From positions 1-64,000 of the forward strand of contig DATHCB010000148.1 in assembly GCA_035319765.1 (NCBI GenBank): a DNA stretch of 64,000 nt, written 5' to 3'. Positions 16,614 to 25,854 of this stretch are shown one piece after another. This DNA is from DATHCB01 sp035319765 (GTDB taxonomy: Archaea > Thermoproteota > Bathyarchaeia > Bathyarchaeales > SOJC01). Numbering within the stretch: position 1 is the stretch's first letter; every line of letters starts with the position of its first letter. The notes beneath the pieces are model-generated. The model did no database searches, had not been told where the DNA came from, and worked only from the letters and a program-made list of their open reading frames with translations. The translations under genes and the position numbers were made by a program.

Positions 16614-18185
16614 TTGAATTCGAAGTTTTCTTCGTTGTTAGTTCTATCACTGCTGGTTAGCATGTGCACGGTGTGTTTTAACTTTCGGCCAGCGAAGGCT
16701 GGCACAAGCTCTCAATCAGGACTCGTACAAGCTGCGAATACCGATTGGTGGTCCATGTTCCACCACGACCCAGCGCACTCTGGATACTCAACCTCAAGAG
16801 CTACATACACAAACCAAACCTTATGGACCTACATGACTGGTGGTGGTGTGTATACTTCTCCCGCCGTTGCATATGGAACGGTCTTCGTAGGTTCATACGA
16901 TGGCAACATTTATGCTTTGAATGCTTCTACAGGCGCCTTCATGTGGCGCTACACGACTGATGGCGGTCCCGCTGATCCCGCCGTCTCCGATGGCGTAGTG
17001 TTCGTCGGTTCGGGTGAGGGTTATGTTTACGCTTTGAACGCTTCCACTGGAAGCCTCATATGGATATTCGCAACTAGCGGTGCTGGTGGTGTCAACGTTG
17101 TTCTAACTGCACCTACCGTTACTGGCGGTCTGGTCTATCTTGGCTCAATGAACGGTTACCTATACGCTTTGAACGCTTCCACTGGCACGTTAGTTTGGAG
17201 CTACGAATATGGAGAAACGGGAAACTGGGAGGGATCGTCTCCGGCTGTTGAGGGTGGAGTGGTTTACGTCGGTTCAAACGATTATTACGTCTATGCTCTA
17301 AACGCTTCCACGGGGGAACTCGTGTGGCGCTCGGGAAAGTTTCCTTTCGGCTTAACCATGTCTTCTTCTCCTGCCGTTGTTGGTGGCATGGTCTATGTGA
17401 ACATGGGCAGCGATTACAATTATTTTTATGCATTGAACGCTTCGACCGGTGCAGTCGTGTGGTGGTACGTGACGCACGGTGCATACAGTGCTCCATTGCT
17501 TTCTTCTCCAGCCGTTGTTAACGGCGTGGTTTACGTGGGCTCAGATGATTATCACGTTTACGCTCTGAACGCTTCTACGGGCGCATTCCTGTGGACTTTC
17601 GCGACTGGTGGTATTGTGGAGTCTTCTCCTGCCGTTGCTGGTGGCATTGTTTATGTGGGGTCATGGGATGGTAGGGTTTACGCCTTGGATGCTTTGACTG
17701 GCGCATTGCTTTGGAGCTACAAGACTGGCGGTATTGAGTCTTCTCCCGCAGTTGTCAATGGCGTCGTTTACGTGGGCTCAGACGACGACGAGGTTTATGC
17801 TTTTAGCTCGCAAACTTATTCTGTGTCTTTCTCCGAGTCAGGTCTCCCTAGTGGAACTGTCTGGTCTGTAACTTTTAACGGGATGACATCCAGAGGCAGC
17901 CATAGCATCGTAACCTTCTCTGGAGTAAAGAATGGCAGTTACTCATACACAGTTGGCAGCGTTCCAGACTACACGGCTTCTTCATCGACGGGATCAGTGA
18001 CAGTAAACGGCGCAAACGCAAGCGTACTTGTAACATTCACAAAAGCAGCACCAGTCGGTGGAGTCTCGGTATCAGTGACTACGTTAAGCTTCTTAGCACC
18101 TTGGCTAACCATAATCACGCTACTAGCTACTTCAGTTCTACTAAAAGGGATTATTACGAAGAAAAATAGAAGGGCAGGATTCTAA
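16614..18185 (+). CDS. Secreted PQQ-type beta-propeller protein with LAPW-type anchor
   Basis: 523 residues. A TTG start gives a signal peptide ('SLLVLSLLVSMCTVCFNF'). Residues 45-395 hold about eight repeats of 'SSPAVxxGVVYVGSxDxxVYALNASTGxxxW', the PQQ/YVTN-like propeller blade. Residues 400-480 contain 'FSESGLPSGTVWSVTFNG', a domain common in archaeal exported proteins such as thermopsins. The C-terminus 'LSFLAPWLTIITLLATSVLL' plus 'KGIITKK' matches that of the protein at 12066-12896. Probably a cell-surface display protein; ligand unknown. Confidence 0.85.
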   Translation: MNSKFSSLLVLSLLVSMCTVCFNFRPAKAGTSSQSGLVQAANTDWWSMFHHDPAHSGYSTSRATYTNQTLWTYMTGGGVYTSPAVAYGTVFVGSYDGNIYALNASTGAFMWRYTTDGGPADPAVSDGVVFVGSGEGYVYALNASTGSLIWIFATSGAGGVNVVLTAPTVTGGLVYLGSMNGYLYALNASTGTLVWSYEYGETGNWEGSSPAVEGGVVYVGSNDYYVYALNASTGELVWRSGKFPFGLTMSSSPAVVGGMVYVNMGSDYNYFYALNASTGAVVWWYVTHGAYSAPLLSSPAVVNGVVYVGSDDYHVYALNASTGAFLWTFATGGIVESSPAVAGGIVYVGSWDGRVYALDALTGALLWSYKTGGIESSPAVVNGVVYVGSDDDEVYAFSSQTYSVSFSESGLPSGTVWSVTFNGMTSRGSHSIVTFSGVKNGSYSYTVGSVPDYTASSSTGSVTVNGANASVLVTFTKAAPVGGVSVSVTTLSFLAPWLTIITLLATSVLLKGIITKKNRRAGF

Positions 18186-18214
18186 AAGCACGCGGTTTTT
18201 ACAGAGCATTCTAC

Positions 18215-18275
18215 TTGGGTTTGGGTTTGGGACAAAACTTTACCCCAATCAACCACCAACCAATCAACCAATTGA
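18215..18275. repeat. Core element copy 5
   Basis: The core variant GGGACAAAACTTTACCC (18229-18245) is preceded by GGGTTTGGGTTTGG and followed by a CAACCAAT-type low-complexity tract (AATCAACCACCAACCAATC...). The left and right arms are partly complementary. The rest of 18186-18581 carries a short frame with a hydrophobic tail (18380-18450) but no supported gene. Confidence 0.8.
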
Positions 18276-18535
18276 CAACTGACTACTGATTCTGGCATTC
18301 AGGAAAAGGCATATTGAAGAGCAGGAAACATGGTTCAGAACGCACAGTGCTTCTGATGTTGATAGCTCAAGGGGCATAGTAGTAAAAATCAAGACCATAA
18401 TAGGGTGCGGTATAGGGGTAATCGGAATCGAGGTTACGGTCATTCTGTAAAGAAGGGGCTTAAACCCTTAAGGAAGATTGACTCCGTCGATCTACACGTG
18501 TTATCTCTTCTCTGATAGAATCGGCGTAGAACCTT

Positions 18536-18560
18536 GTTTCAAAAATCTTATTTCCAGCCA
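18536..18560 (+). promoter_or_regulatory. Shared upstream motif / probable promoter
   Basis: TTGTTTCAAAAATCTTATTTC, about 25-45 bases before the ATG at 18582, matches the motif before the genes at 9959 and 16614. Confidence 0.5.
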
Positions 18561-18581
18561 AGTGTTGATTAAATTAGGGAC

Positions 18582-21500
18582 ATGGGAATGTTGAGGAGAA
18601 TTGCTTCAAGCGTTATTATTGCTTTATTGTTTTTGAGTTTGTGTGCGTTCGCTTTTGATGTTCGAAGTGCAAAGGCGCAGTCTGGAACCATTTACATCAA
18701 CCCAGATGGAAGCATAACCCCCTCTACAGCAAATATCACTACTCATAACGATGTCACGTACGCTTTCACGGGCAACAACTACCTTCCTATAATCGTGAAC
18801 AGAAGCAACATAATCATAGACGGCAGAGGTCACACACTCCAGGCCTCGGGAGAAACTGGACTTCTTCTGACTCACATGAGTAACGTTACTATAAAGAACA
18901 TCACGATAACCGACAGCTCTTATGCCATTGATCTCTACTATTCTTCCGGCAATACTTTGTCAGACAATACCATAACAGCAAATAGCGGGGTAGGGATTTA
19001 CCTCGTCCAATCTTCAAACAATACCTTGTCTGCCAACGACGTCACAAGGAACGGTCTATCTGGCATTTTCCTCTTATCTTCTTCTGATAATGTGTTATCG
19101 GGCAACAATATAACCGCAAACAGCGAAGATGGTATCCAGCTTGTCTCCTTGTCTGACAACAATATCTTGTACCATAACGATATCGAAGCAAACACCAACT
19201 GGGGCATCGCCCTTAGCAATTCTTCTAGCAACGTTTTGTCCGACAACAACATTGGAGAAAACCTGTTGGATGGCATTTTCATTCACTCTTCTTCTAACTG
19301 CATGATCGATGGCAACAATGTAACGGCAAACGCCTTCGATGGTATTGATCTGGAGCCCTCTTCTAACTGCACGATCTCTGGCAACAACATAACAAGCAAC
19401 AGCTATTACGGCGTTTATCTCGACTCCTCTTCTGGCAATACTTTGTCTGGCAATAACATTACAGCAAACGGCTGGGGTATTGATCTCGAATCTTCTGATG
19501 GCAACACTTTTTCTGGCAACAATGTCGCAGGAAACAGCTATGGTATTTTTCTCGACTATTCTTCTGGCAACACTTTTTCTGGCAACAACATCACACGAAA
19601 CACAGGCTATTATGGCCTTTTTCTCTGGTCTTCTTCTGGTAATGTTTTGTCTGGCAACAACGTAGTAAACAACACGGGGGGTGATGGTATTTTTCTCGAC
19701 TATTCTTCTGGCAATGTTCTGTCTGGCAACGTGATGGCAGGTAACTTTGCGAACTTTGGTGTCTATGGTGTTGCTTTGAGCGATTTTGTGAATTATGTTG
19801 ATGCTTCAAACCTCGTGGATGGCAAGCCCGTCTGCTACCTTGTGAATCAGTCGAACACGATGATAAGCCCCCAGACTTACCCCGAGGGCGTTGGCTACGT
19901 GGGCCTAGTCAACTGCAAAAACGTGACAGTGCAAGGCTTGACGCTCACAAAAAATGGTCAGGGGCTCCTGCTGGCAAACGCGACCGATTCAAAAATCACC
20001 GGTAACGACGTCACTGCAAACGGCGGTGATGGTGTCGACCTCTGGTATTCTTCTGGTAACGTTTTATCCGGCAACGACATAACAAACAACGGCGAAGAGG
20101 GTGTCTATCTCAATTCTTCGTCCAATTGCAGTGTCTCTGGAAACAACATAACCAACAACGATGATTGCGGCATCTCCATCGATTCTTCCAATTATAACAC
20201 TATTTCGAGAAACAACGTAACAGCAAACAGCGATGATGGTATAGATCTCTTTTCTTTTGACAACAATAACACTTTGTCCAGTAACGATGTCACGGCAAAC
20301 AGCATTCATGGCATTTTGCTTTCCTATTCTTCGGGTAACGTTTTGTCTGGCAACGTGATGGCAAATAACACGTACAACTTTGGGGTCATTGTCGGCATTG
20401 GCTGTGTTTTGAGCGATTTTGTGAATTATGTTGATGCTTCGAACCTCGTGAATGGCAAGCCCATTTGCTACCTGATTAATCAGTCTAATGTCGTGATAGG
20501 CCCACAGACCTATCCCAAGAGCGTTGGATACCTTGGCCTCGTCAACTGCAATAACGTCACAGTGCAAGGCTTAACCCTCACAAGAAATGGCCAAGGAGTC
20601 CTGTTAGCAAACACAACCGATTCAAAAATCACCGACAACAATCTTAATGCAAACAGCAATGATGGTGTTGACCTCTGGCATTCTTCTGGTAACGTTTTAT
20701 CCGACAACAACATGACAAACAACGGCGCATACGGCGTCTATCTCCAGTCTTCCTCTAATTGCAGTGTCTCTGAAAACAACATAACCAACAACTTTTATTG
20801 CGGCGTCTCTATCGATTCTTCCAATTATACTACCGTTTCGGGAAACAACGTAACAAATAGCAGTGATTGTATCACTCTCGCTTCTTCTGACAACAATACC
20901 CTGTCGGGCAACAACGTCACGGCAAACAGCGGTTTTGGTATTACTTTCTTTTTTTCCGACAACAATACGCTGTCGGGCAACAACATCATGGCAAGCAGCT
21001 GGTATGGCATCTATTTCGACGCTTCTTCTGGTAATGTTTTGTCCGGCAACAACGCAACAGCGAACGGCATTGGTGTTTGCTTCTACCTTTCTGACAATAA
21101 TACTCTATCTGATAACAACGTAGCAAACAACGAGCAGGGCGTTTATCTCGGCGCTTCTTCTGACAACACGTTTTTCCATAACAACTTCATAAACAACACT
21201 CAGCATGTGCAGAGCGACGGCTCACCGAACACTTGGGACAACGGCTATCCTTCCGGCGGAAACTACTGGAGCGACTATCAAACGGCGTATCCTAGCGCTG
21301 CGGAGAATGACAGCTCGGGCATCTGGAACATGCCGTACAACGTTAGCAGCGGCAACGTCGACAGGTATCCGCTTATGGCGCCTTTCAAGAGCTTCAACGT
21401 CGCATGGAACAATCAAGCATACTCTGTCGACACTGACAGCAACTCCACGCTGAGCAACTTCATCTTCAACGCAACCACTAAAACACTTAGCTTCGACGCG

Positions 21501-21815
21501 ACGGGCACGAGAGGCACCGTAGGCTTGTGCAGAGTCGCTATACCCTTGTCGCTCATGTCAGGATTATGGGCTGTTACCGTGAACGGAACGTCAATCTCCT
21601 ATAGCACGATCACAGTTTCGAACTACACCTACATCTACTTCACGTATCATCAAAGCACAGAAATGGTCAAGATAACGAGCACAAGCGCAGTCCCAGAATT
21701 CCAGCCCTATATGCTGCTGCCCCTGTTCATGATAATAACATTGCTCGGCGCCATGATCTTCAAGAGGAAGCAAAACGTGAAAAAGCTCACTATCGCGCGT
21801 GGGCAAAATCCTTGA
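18582..21815 (+). CDS. Large NosD-like beta-helix surface protein with PEF-type sorting tail
   Basis: 1077 residues; paralogue of the 590-residue protein at 9959. Signal peptide at residues 5-28. About 35 beta-helix rungs with 'SGNxLSGNNxTxNxxxGIxL' fill residues 75-870. Two non-rung inserts ('LSDFVNYVDASNLV..GKP.CYL') mark an internal duplication: the segment from about 19719 recurs from about 20342, a unit near 620 bases. The C-terminus 'VPEFQPYMLLPLFMIITLL' plus basic residues is a PEF-CTERM-like signal. Many N-x-S/T sites suggest glycosylation, consistent with the sugar gene cluster that follows. Confidence 0.85.
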   Translation: MGMLRRIASSVIIALLFLSLCAFAFDVRSAKAQSGTIYINPDGSITPSTANITTHNDVTYAFTGNNYLPIIVNRSNIIIDGRGHTLQASGETGLLLTHMSNVTIKNITITDSSYAIDLYYSSGNTLSDNTITANSGVGIYLVQSSNNTLSANDVTRNGLSGIFLLSSSDNVLSGNNITANSEDGIQLVSLSDNNILYHNDIEANTNWGIALSNSSSNVLSDNNIGENLLDGIFIHSSSNCMIDGNNVTANAFDGIDLEPSSNCTISGNNITSNSYYGVYLDSSSGNTLSGNNITANGWGIDLESSDGNTFSGNNVAGNSYGIFLDYSSGNTFSGNNITRNTGYYGLFLWSSSGNVLSGNNVVNNTGGDGIFLDYSSGNVLSGNVMAGNFANFGVYGVALSDFVNYVDASNLVDGKPVCYLVNQSNTMISPQTYPEGVGYVGLVNCKNVTVQGLTLTKNGQGLLLANATDSKITGNDVTANGGDGVDLWYSSGNVLSGNDITNNGEEGVYLNSSSNCSVSGNNITNNDDCGISIDSSNYNTISRNNVTANSDDGIDLFSFDNNNTLSSNDVTANSIHGILLSYSSGNVLSGNVMANNTYNFGVIVGIGCVLSDFVNYVDASNLVNGKPICYLINQSNVVIGPQTYPKSVGYLGLVNCNNVTVQGLTLTRNGQGVLLANTTDSKITDNNLNANSNDGVDLWHSSGNVLSDNNMTNNGAYGVYLQSSSNCSVSENNITNNFYCGVSIDSSNYTTVSGNNVTNSSDCITLASSDNNTLSGNNVTANSGFGITFFFSDNNTLSGNNIMASSWYGIYFDASSGNVLSGNNATANGIGVCFYLSDNNTLSDNNVANNEQGVYLGASSDNTFFHNNFINNTQHVQSDGSPNTWDNGYPSGGNYWSDYQTAYPSAAENDSSGIWNMPYNVSSGNVDRYPLMAPFKSFNVAWNNQAYSVDTDSNSTLSNFIFNATTKTLSFDATGTRGTVGLCRVAIPLSLMSGLWAVTVNGTSISYSTITVSNYTYIYFTYHQSTEMVKITSTSAVPEFQPYMLLPLFMIITLLGAMIFKRKQNVKKLTIARGQNP

Positions 21816-21964
21816 ACCCGTAAAAGCATAAATCTTAACTCTAACGACACCGCACTTCTCCAAGGGGCCACGAAACTGCCGAGAAGAGATGTTGTGAAGT
21901 ACATATCGTTCTCATTGCTAGCACAAAATGAGTACGCGACGCTCCTTACACATGTTGATTGCCT

Positions 21965-22004
21965 ACGGTTGGGTTGGGATAAAACTTTACCCCCAACCTA
22001 ACCT
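21965..22004. repeat. Core element copy 6
   Basis: The core GGGATAAAACTTTACCC (21976-21992) lies between GGTTGGGTT and CCCAACCTAACC, giving a stem of about 12 bp with the conserved loop. It lies in the 278-base gap before the small exported protein. Confidence 0.85.
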
Positions 22005-22093
22005 TTCATCTGAATTCTGTATTCATAATCTATTTTGCGGACATCAACTTCTGAAGTAATTAGAATGGGACTGGCGAACGCAGAGGAAATGAC

Positions 22094-22543
22094 TTGCAGA
22101 AAGCAGAGACTAACAAGCATGCTATTTCGCCAAAACTATTCGCTATTCTGTATCTTGTCGTGGTTTGCGGAGTATTCGTGGGCTGGTGGGCTGTCGGCAT
22201 GTGGTGGATAAACCTGAACCAACCCAATTTTGGGCCAGCTAAAATAGATCAATTCCAAGTGAAATCGGTGACGTTCTTCGGCACCGCTCCCAATTACACA
22301 GCGATCAACATGACGATTCAAAATACGAGAAGCCCGTCGTGGACGATTGCCACTCCAGCTTATGTTAACTCACTCACAAATGTACCTCTAATTTCTATAG
22401 GCAACAAAGGCAATCTCAACTGTACTAGCGGCAAAACCATCCGTATCTCTCTCACAACTCCATGCACGAGCGGAAACCAGTACAGCGTAACCCTCTTTGT
22501 GACAGATGGCAACAAGATAACCTACGTTGCCTATGCACCGTAG
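22094..22543 (+). CDS. Small membrane-anchored exported protein
   Basis: 149 residues from a TTG start. One N-terminal membrane segment ('LFAILYLVVVCGVFVGWWAV', residues 14-33) is followed by a beta-rich ectodomain with several N-x-S/T sites. Similar short archaeal proteins exist, but I recognise no family. A GC tract starts one base after the TAG stop (22545-22550). Confidence 0.6.
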   Translation: MQKAETNKHAISPKLFAILYLVVVCGVFVGWWAVGMWWINLNQPNFGPAKIDQFQVKSVTFFGTAPNYTAINMTIQNTRSPSWTIATPAYVNSLTNVPLISIGNKGNLNCTSGKTIRISLTTPCTSGNQYSVTLFVTDGNKITYVAYAP

Positions 22544-22827
22544 TCGCGCGTGCTATCTTGGGCATTCTCCAAAAAACTTGGAACAAGTGCACGCTAACCG
22601 CAAGACTCCTTAAATATCCTCGTGTCGTGTGCGCGAGGTCAATCGTTTCTTCGTCCTGATGCCGCGCGCGCGACTGGTCAGGTTAGGAAACAAGAATTGT
22701 GGAATTGTGAACTCTCTTGACTGTTTTGGCGCTCCATGAAAATATTAGCCTGTTGATTTAACTTAAATGCAAAATTGATTAGAAAAACGTAAACTCTAAT
22801 AAGCTGGATTTCGAACAGAGTATATAA

Positions 22828-22902
22828 GGGGATGAAAGCAAGGTTGAATTGGTTTAGAATTTCTCCTATCTCTAATCCGAGGTAAACTTTGCTCTCATCC
22901 CC
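22828..22902 (+). ncRNA. Candidate structured RNA with a long stem
   Basis: GGGGATGAAAGCAAGGTT (22828-22845) pairs with AACTTTGCTCTCATCCCC (22885-22902): 18 positions with one mismatch and one G-U pair. The loop itself contains a weaker stem (GGTTTAGA/TCTAATCC). A TATA-like TATATAA (22821-22827) sits directly before it. The surrounding 22544-23000 has no ORF of note and contains a GC tract at 22663-22672. It might be an RNA, a DNA element end or a terminator for either strand. Confidence 0.45.
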
Positions 22903-23000
22903 GTGAGACCTGCTTGTTATTTAGTTCATGGTTACGTAAAAGGCTTGTGAAATGATCTTCTAGAACATCTGTCTGCATCATGTGTGCCCATGTTCTGGTG

Positions 23001-24059
23001 TTAGTTTCCTCGTTCTATTAGGAGCCTCTCGAGTTTTGATCGGACTTCTTCCTTGTTCTTCGTTGCGAAGTACCATTTGATCGTTTTCTCGAAGCCTTCT
23101 TTGTAGTCGATTTTTGGTCTCCATCCTAGGAGCTTTTCAGATTTCTCCAAGCTGGCTGCTCTGGAGGCCGCTCCTTGTGGCTTGTCGAGATCGTGCAATA
23201 TAGTCTTGGGTCTCCATCCCACTACCTTGAATATCAGTTCAGCGGCTTGGTCTATGGTGATCCTGTCGTCCCTGCCGGCGTTGATTGGAGTGCCGTCCTC
23301 TATTTTCTCTGAGGCCAGTATGAGCGCGTCCACTATGTCTTGGACATAGGTGAAGTTTCTGTCTTGTTTGCCCGTTCCCCAGATGACGAACGGATCAGCC
23401 CTGATGAACGCCCTCGCGATCAGCGATATGATCGCATGCGTCTCGTTTTCCCTAGGACCATAAGCCGTGAATATTCTTACCGCCGACGTCTTCACGCTGT
23501 GCTCCCTGTGGTACGCTTTCAAGGCGGTCTCTCCCATCAGTTTAGCCCAGCCGTACTCTAGATCGGCAAGGGCTTTGTCCCTGACGAACGCGTCAGCATC
23601 CTCCTCTCGCAACAGGTAAGAAGATCCGACTTCATCCTGCAAAAAAGTCGGATACACACAAGCAGAACTGGCGAAGCAAATTCTTTCTACCCCAGCCCTG
23701 AACGCCTCCTCGAACACCAGCTGATCCAGAATCATATTCGTGCAGCACTCAGCCGGATGAAGATCAATGTACCCTCTTCCTCCGTGCAAGGCGGCCAAAT
23801 GAAAAACAGTGTCAACATCCTTCATCACAGAACACGCGAAGCATTTGTCCTTGAGGTCGCCTTGCCGAACCTTCAGGTTGTCCGCTGTCCAAGTAGTCGA
23901 ATCCGCTTGCTTCAATGAATACTCGAGATTAGCGAGCCTTCCACTTGAAAAATCATCAGCAACCGTCACGACAGCCCCATTCTTCAGCAACGTATCAATT
24001 AGGTGACTCCCTATGAAAGATGCCCCACCTGTAACGAGGATTTTAGCGCTAGACATCAA
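23001..24059 (-). CDS. NAD-dependent epimerase/dehydratase (GDP-mannose 3,5-epimerase-like)
   Basis: 352-residue extended SDR. The NAD site is 'ILVTGGASFIGSHLI'. 'VFHLAALHGGRGYI' and catalytic 'YGWAKLMGE' (Y-x3-K) follow, with 'FASSACVYP' supplying the Ser. The pattern 'SSACVYP...YGWAKLMGE' is closest to GDP-mannose 3,5-epimerases and related sugar epimerases. The 'WGTGKQDRNFTYVQDIVDAL' region is the usual sugar-nucleotide part. It opens the glycan cluster on the reverse strand; exact sugar uncertain. Confidence 0.85.
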   Translation of the reverse strand: MMSSAKILVTGGASFIGSHLIDTLLKNGAVVTVADDFSSGRLANLEYSLKQADSTTWTADNLKVRQGDLKDKCFACSVMKDVDTVFHLAALHGGRGYIDLHPAECCTNMILDQLVFEEAFRAGVERICFASSACVYPTFLQDEVGSSYLLREEDADAFVRDKALADLEYGWAKLMGETALKAYHREHSVKTSAVRIFTAYGPRENETHAIISLIARAFIRADPFVIWGTGKQDRNFTYVQDIVDALILASEKIEDGTPINAGRDDRITIDQAAELIFKVVGWRPKTILHDLDKPQGAASRAASLEKSEKLLGWRPKIDYKEGFEKTIKWYFATKNKEEVRSKLERLLIERGN

Positions 24060-24326
24060 GTCTCAGGATTGAACTATCTAGTGTCGTTTTAATATGTCTG
24101 CTGGATGTTTGTTATAGAAGATTAATGAGCTTGCTTCGACCCGTTTTCGCCTAGAAGCCTATGAGCTTTTTGAGCAGTGCACGCGGTTACTGAAAACTCA
24201 GTCTGGCGCGCGTGAGACCCAACTGCCGATAAAACCTGTACCGCTTATGACTAACGACCTTTTTTTGCCGCGTAAACGTGCCGCTATAGAAGATTCTCTC
24301 TTTCTTTAATATTTTCAAGAATTAGG

Positions 24327-24530
24327 TCATATATCGTTTGCTGGTCTATCCTGAAAACGTTGGTGCGACAGCGAAAGAGCGCTCCAGTATCTTTCAAGAT
24401 TGCCTATGTCTAGACGTTTGTGGTCCTTTCTCAACTTGACAGCGTACACCCTCAAACCCCAATCGACAAGCATTTGGATGGCGTCGGTAAGCTGGATCTC
24501 CCCGCTCCTTCCTGGTTGAGTCTGCTCCAA
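24327..24530 (-). pseudogene. Truncated UTP-glucose-1-phosphate uridylyltransferase (galU) tail
   Basis: 67 codons encode only the C-terminal part of a GalU-like nucleotidyltransferase: 'PGRSGEIQLTDAIQMLVD' and 'DHKRLDIGNLERYWSAL'. The conserved frame begins right at the GC tract AAGCGCGCGCTT (24529-24540); the N-terminal 200 or so residues are missing. There is no plausible start, so this is a broken gene. The rest of 24060-24610 has no supported gene; a second GC tract lies at 24206-24212. Confidence 0.8.
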
Positions 24531-24538
24531 GCGCGCGC
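24531..24538. repeat. GC tract at the break of galU
   Basis: GCGCGCGC within the palindrome AAGCGCGCGCTT stands exactly where the galU-like coding frame is cut off. Confidence 0.7.
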
Positions 24539-24609
24539 TTAATGAGGCGGAGTGGGAAATAGAACAATAAGTTTATGCACGCTAAAAACTAGTGAGATTG
24601 AGGTGATGA

Positions 24610-25617
24610 ATTACGGAGACTAAGACTATTTTGGTCACTGGCGGAGCAGGGTTTTTGGGATCTTGGTTAGTCGATGAGCTAATCAAGAGAGGGCATAATG
24701 TAATCAGCGTTGATAGTTTACTGGGTGGCTACAGTAGGAATGTCAATAAGGACTGCGTTTTTTTGAAGATTGACCTCAGGAACAAGACTAAGGTTGATGT
24801 TGTCGTCAAGAAAGTTGACATAATTTTCCATCTTGCAGCTTATGCGGCAGAGGGTCAATCCTTTTTTTCCCCAATTGCAATTAATGACATAAACATCACG
24901 CCCATGAACAACTTGCTTGTTGCAGGGGCTAACAGAAATTTAGAAAGATTTGTATTCACTTCTTCCATGGCCGTTTATGGCAGGCAATCTATACCATTCA
25001 ATGAAGAGATGTCTAGAAAACCCGTGGATCCTTATGGGGTAGGCAAAACCTATTGTGAAATGATGCTAGAAATATTTGCAAGAACTTATGGGTTTGAGCA
25101 TGTCATAATTCGACCTCACAATGTATACGGTCCGAGGCAGAATATTGCGGATGCTTACAGAAATGTTTTAGGCATATGGATGAACAGGATTCTTCGGGCC
25201 AAGCCACCAATAATCTTTGGAGACGGCGAACAGACGCGTGCCTTCTCGTACATAGAAGATGTTAACCCAGCAATGGCTAATGCCGCTTCCTTCAAAGAGG
25301 CGGTTGGTCAAATAATTAATGTTGGAAGCGATGAAGTGGTTTCGATAAATAAAGCATGTTCGATAGTTTTGGAAGCAATGGGCAGCAACTTGAAACCAAT
25401 TTTTATGGAAGAGAGACCAGGTGAAGTCAAACATGCCTATTGTACGGTCGAGAAATCCATGAAACTCTTGCATTACGAGACTAAACATTCATTAAAGGAA
25501 GGAGTGACAAAAATGGTAGAATGGGCAAAACAGTTTGGTCCACAGGAACCTACATATACGCTTCCTTTGGAAATTAACAAGAATGCTCCAGTAGTCTGGA
25601 CAGGAAGGCTAATGTAG
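24610..25617 (+). CDS. NAD-dependent sugar epimerase/dehydratase, possibly starting at ATT
   Basis: About 335 residues; extended SDR of the UDP-glucose 4-epimerase type with 'VTGGAGFLGSWLVDELIKRG', 'IIFHLAAYAAEGQ', 'SSMAVYG' and catalytic 'YGVGKTYCEM'. The first TTG (24631) would remove most of strand beta-1. Seven more conserved codons ('ITETKTI') extend to an ATT at 24610, with GAGGTGA three bases before it and an in-frame stop just upstream. ATT may therefore be the start, or the 5' end was altered. It probably makes a hexose for the neighbouring glycosyltransferases. Divergent from the galU remnant. Confidence 0.8.
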   Translation: MTETKTILVTGGAGFLGSWLVDELIKRGHNVISVDSLLGGYSRNVNKDCVFLKIDLRNKTKVDVVVKKVDIIFHLAAYAAEGQSFFSPIAINDINITPMNNLLVAGANRNLERFVFTSSMAVYGRQSIPFNEEMSRKPVDPYGVGKTYCEMMLEIFARTYGFEHVIIRPHNVYGPRQNIADAYRNVLGIWMNRILRAKPPIIFGDGEQTRAFSYIEDVNPAMANAASFKEAVGQIINVGSDEVVSINKACSIVLEAMGSNLKPIFMEERPGEVKHAYCTVEKSMKLLHYETKHSLKEGVTKMVEWAKQFGPQEPTYTLPLEINKNAPVVWTGRLM

Positions 25618-25685
25618 CCTACATACTTGCGCGTTAGAATTTTGGGCGGGCATGAGCGCCAAGTTTAGAGACCTGAGCAAAGTCA

Positions 25686-25853
25686 ATGAGGATCAGCATA
25701 ACCGAGTCATCTTCAAGAAGAAGGAGAGTTTTGAGAGATTTCTGGGAAGGACCTGAACCTTTTGCTTAGCAAGAACTTTTGAGAAAGATTAGGAAAGGGG
25801 TTATTCTTGACTTCGGCTGTGGCAGAGGAATTGGCATAAGGCGTTTTAGCGCG
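25686..25853 (+). pseudogene. SAM methyltransferase N-terminal remnant
   Basis: The frame reads 'RDFWEGPEPFA', a TAG, then 'QELLRKIRKGVILDFGCGRG', which is methyltransferase motif I with its usual upstream helix. It ends at the GC tract 25849-25854. The SAM-binding and catalytic rest is missing. Broken gene. Confidence 0.6.
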
Positions 25854-25854
25854 C
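25849..25854. repeat. GC tract between methyltransferase remnant and GT-C gene stop
   Basis: TAGCGCGCTA contains the TAG stop of the leftward GT-C gene and terminates the rightward methyltransferase fragment, so both adjoining coding ends meet in the tract. Confidence 0.65.

Noticed and set aside
17119..17496. Reverse ORF inside the beta-propeller gene
   Set aside because: Arg/His/Thr-rich shadow of repeated codons; no protein-like features.
18365..18452. Short frame ending 'IIGCGIGVIGIEVTVIL' upstream of the large beta-helix gene
   Set aside because: It has a hydrophobic tail but no start in frame and no recognisable partner; too weak to list as a gene.
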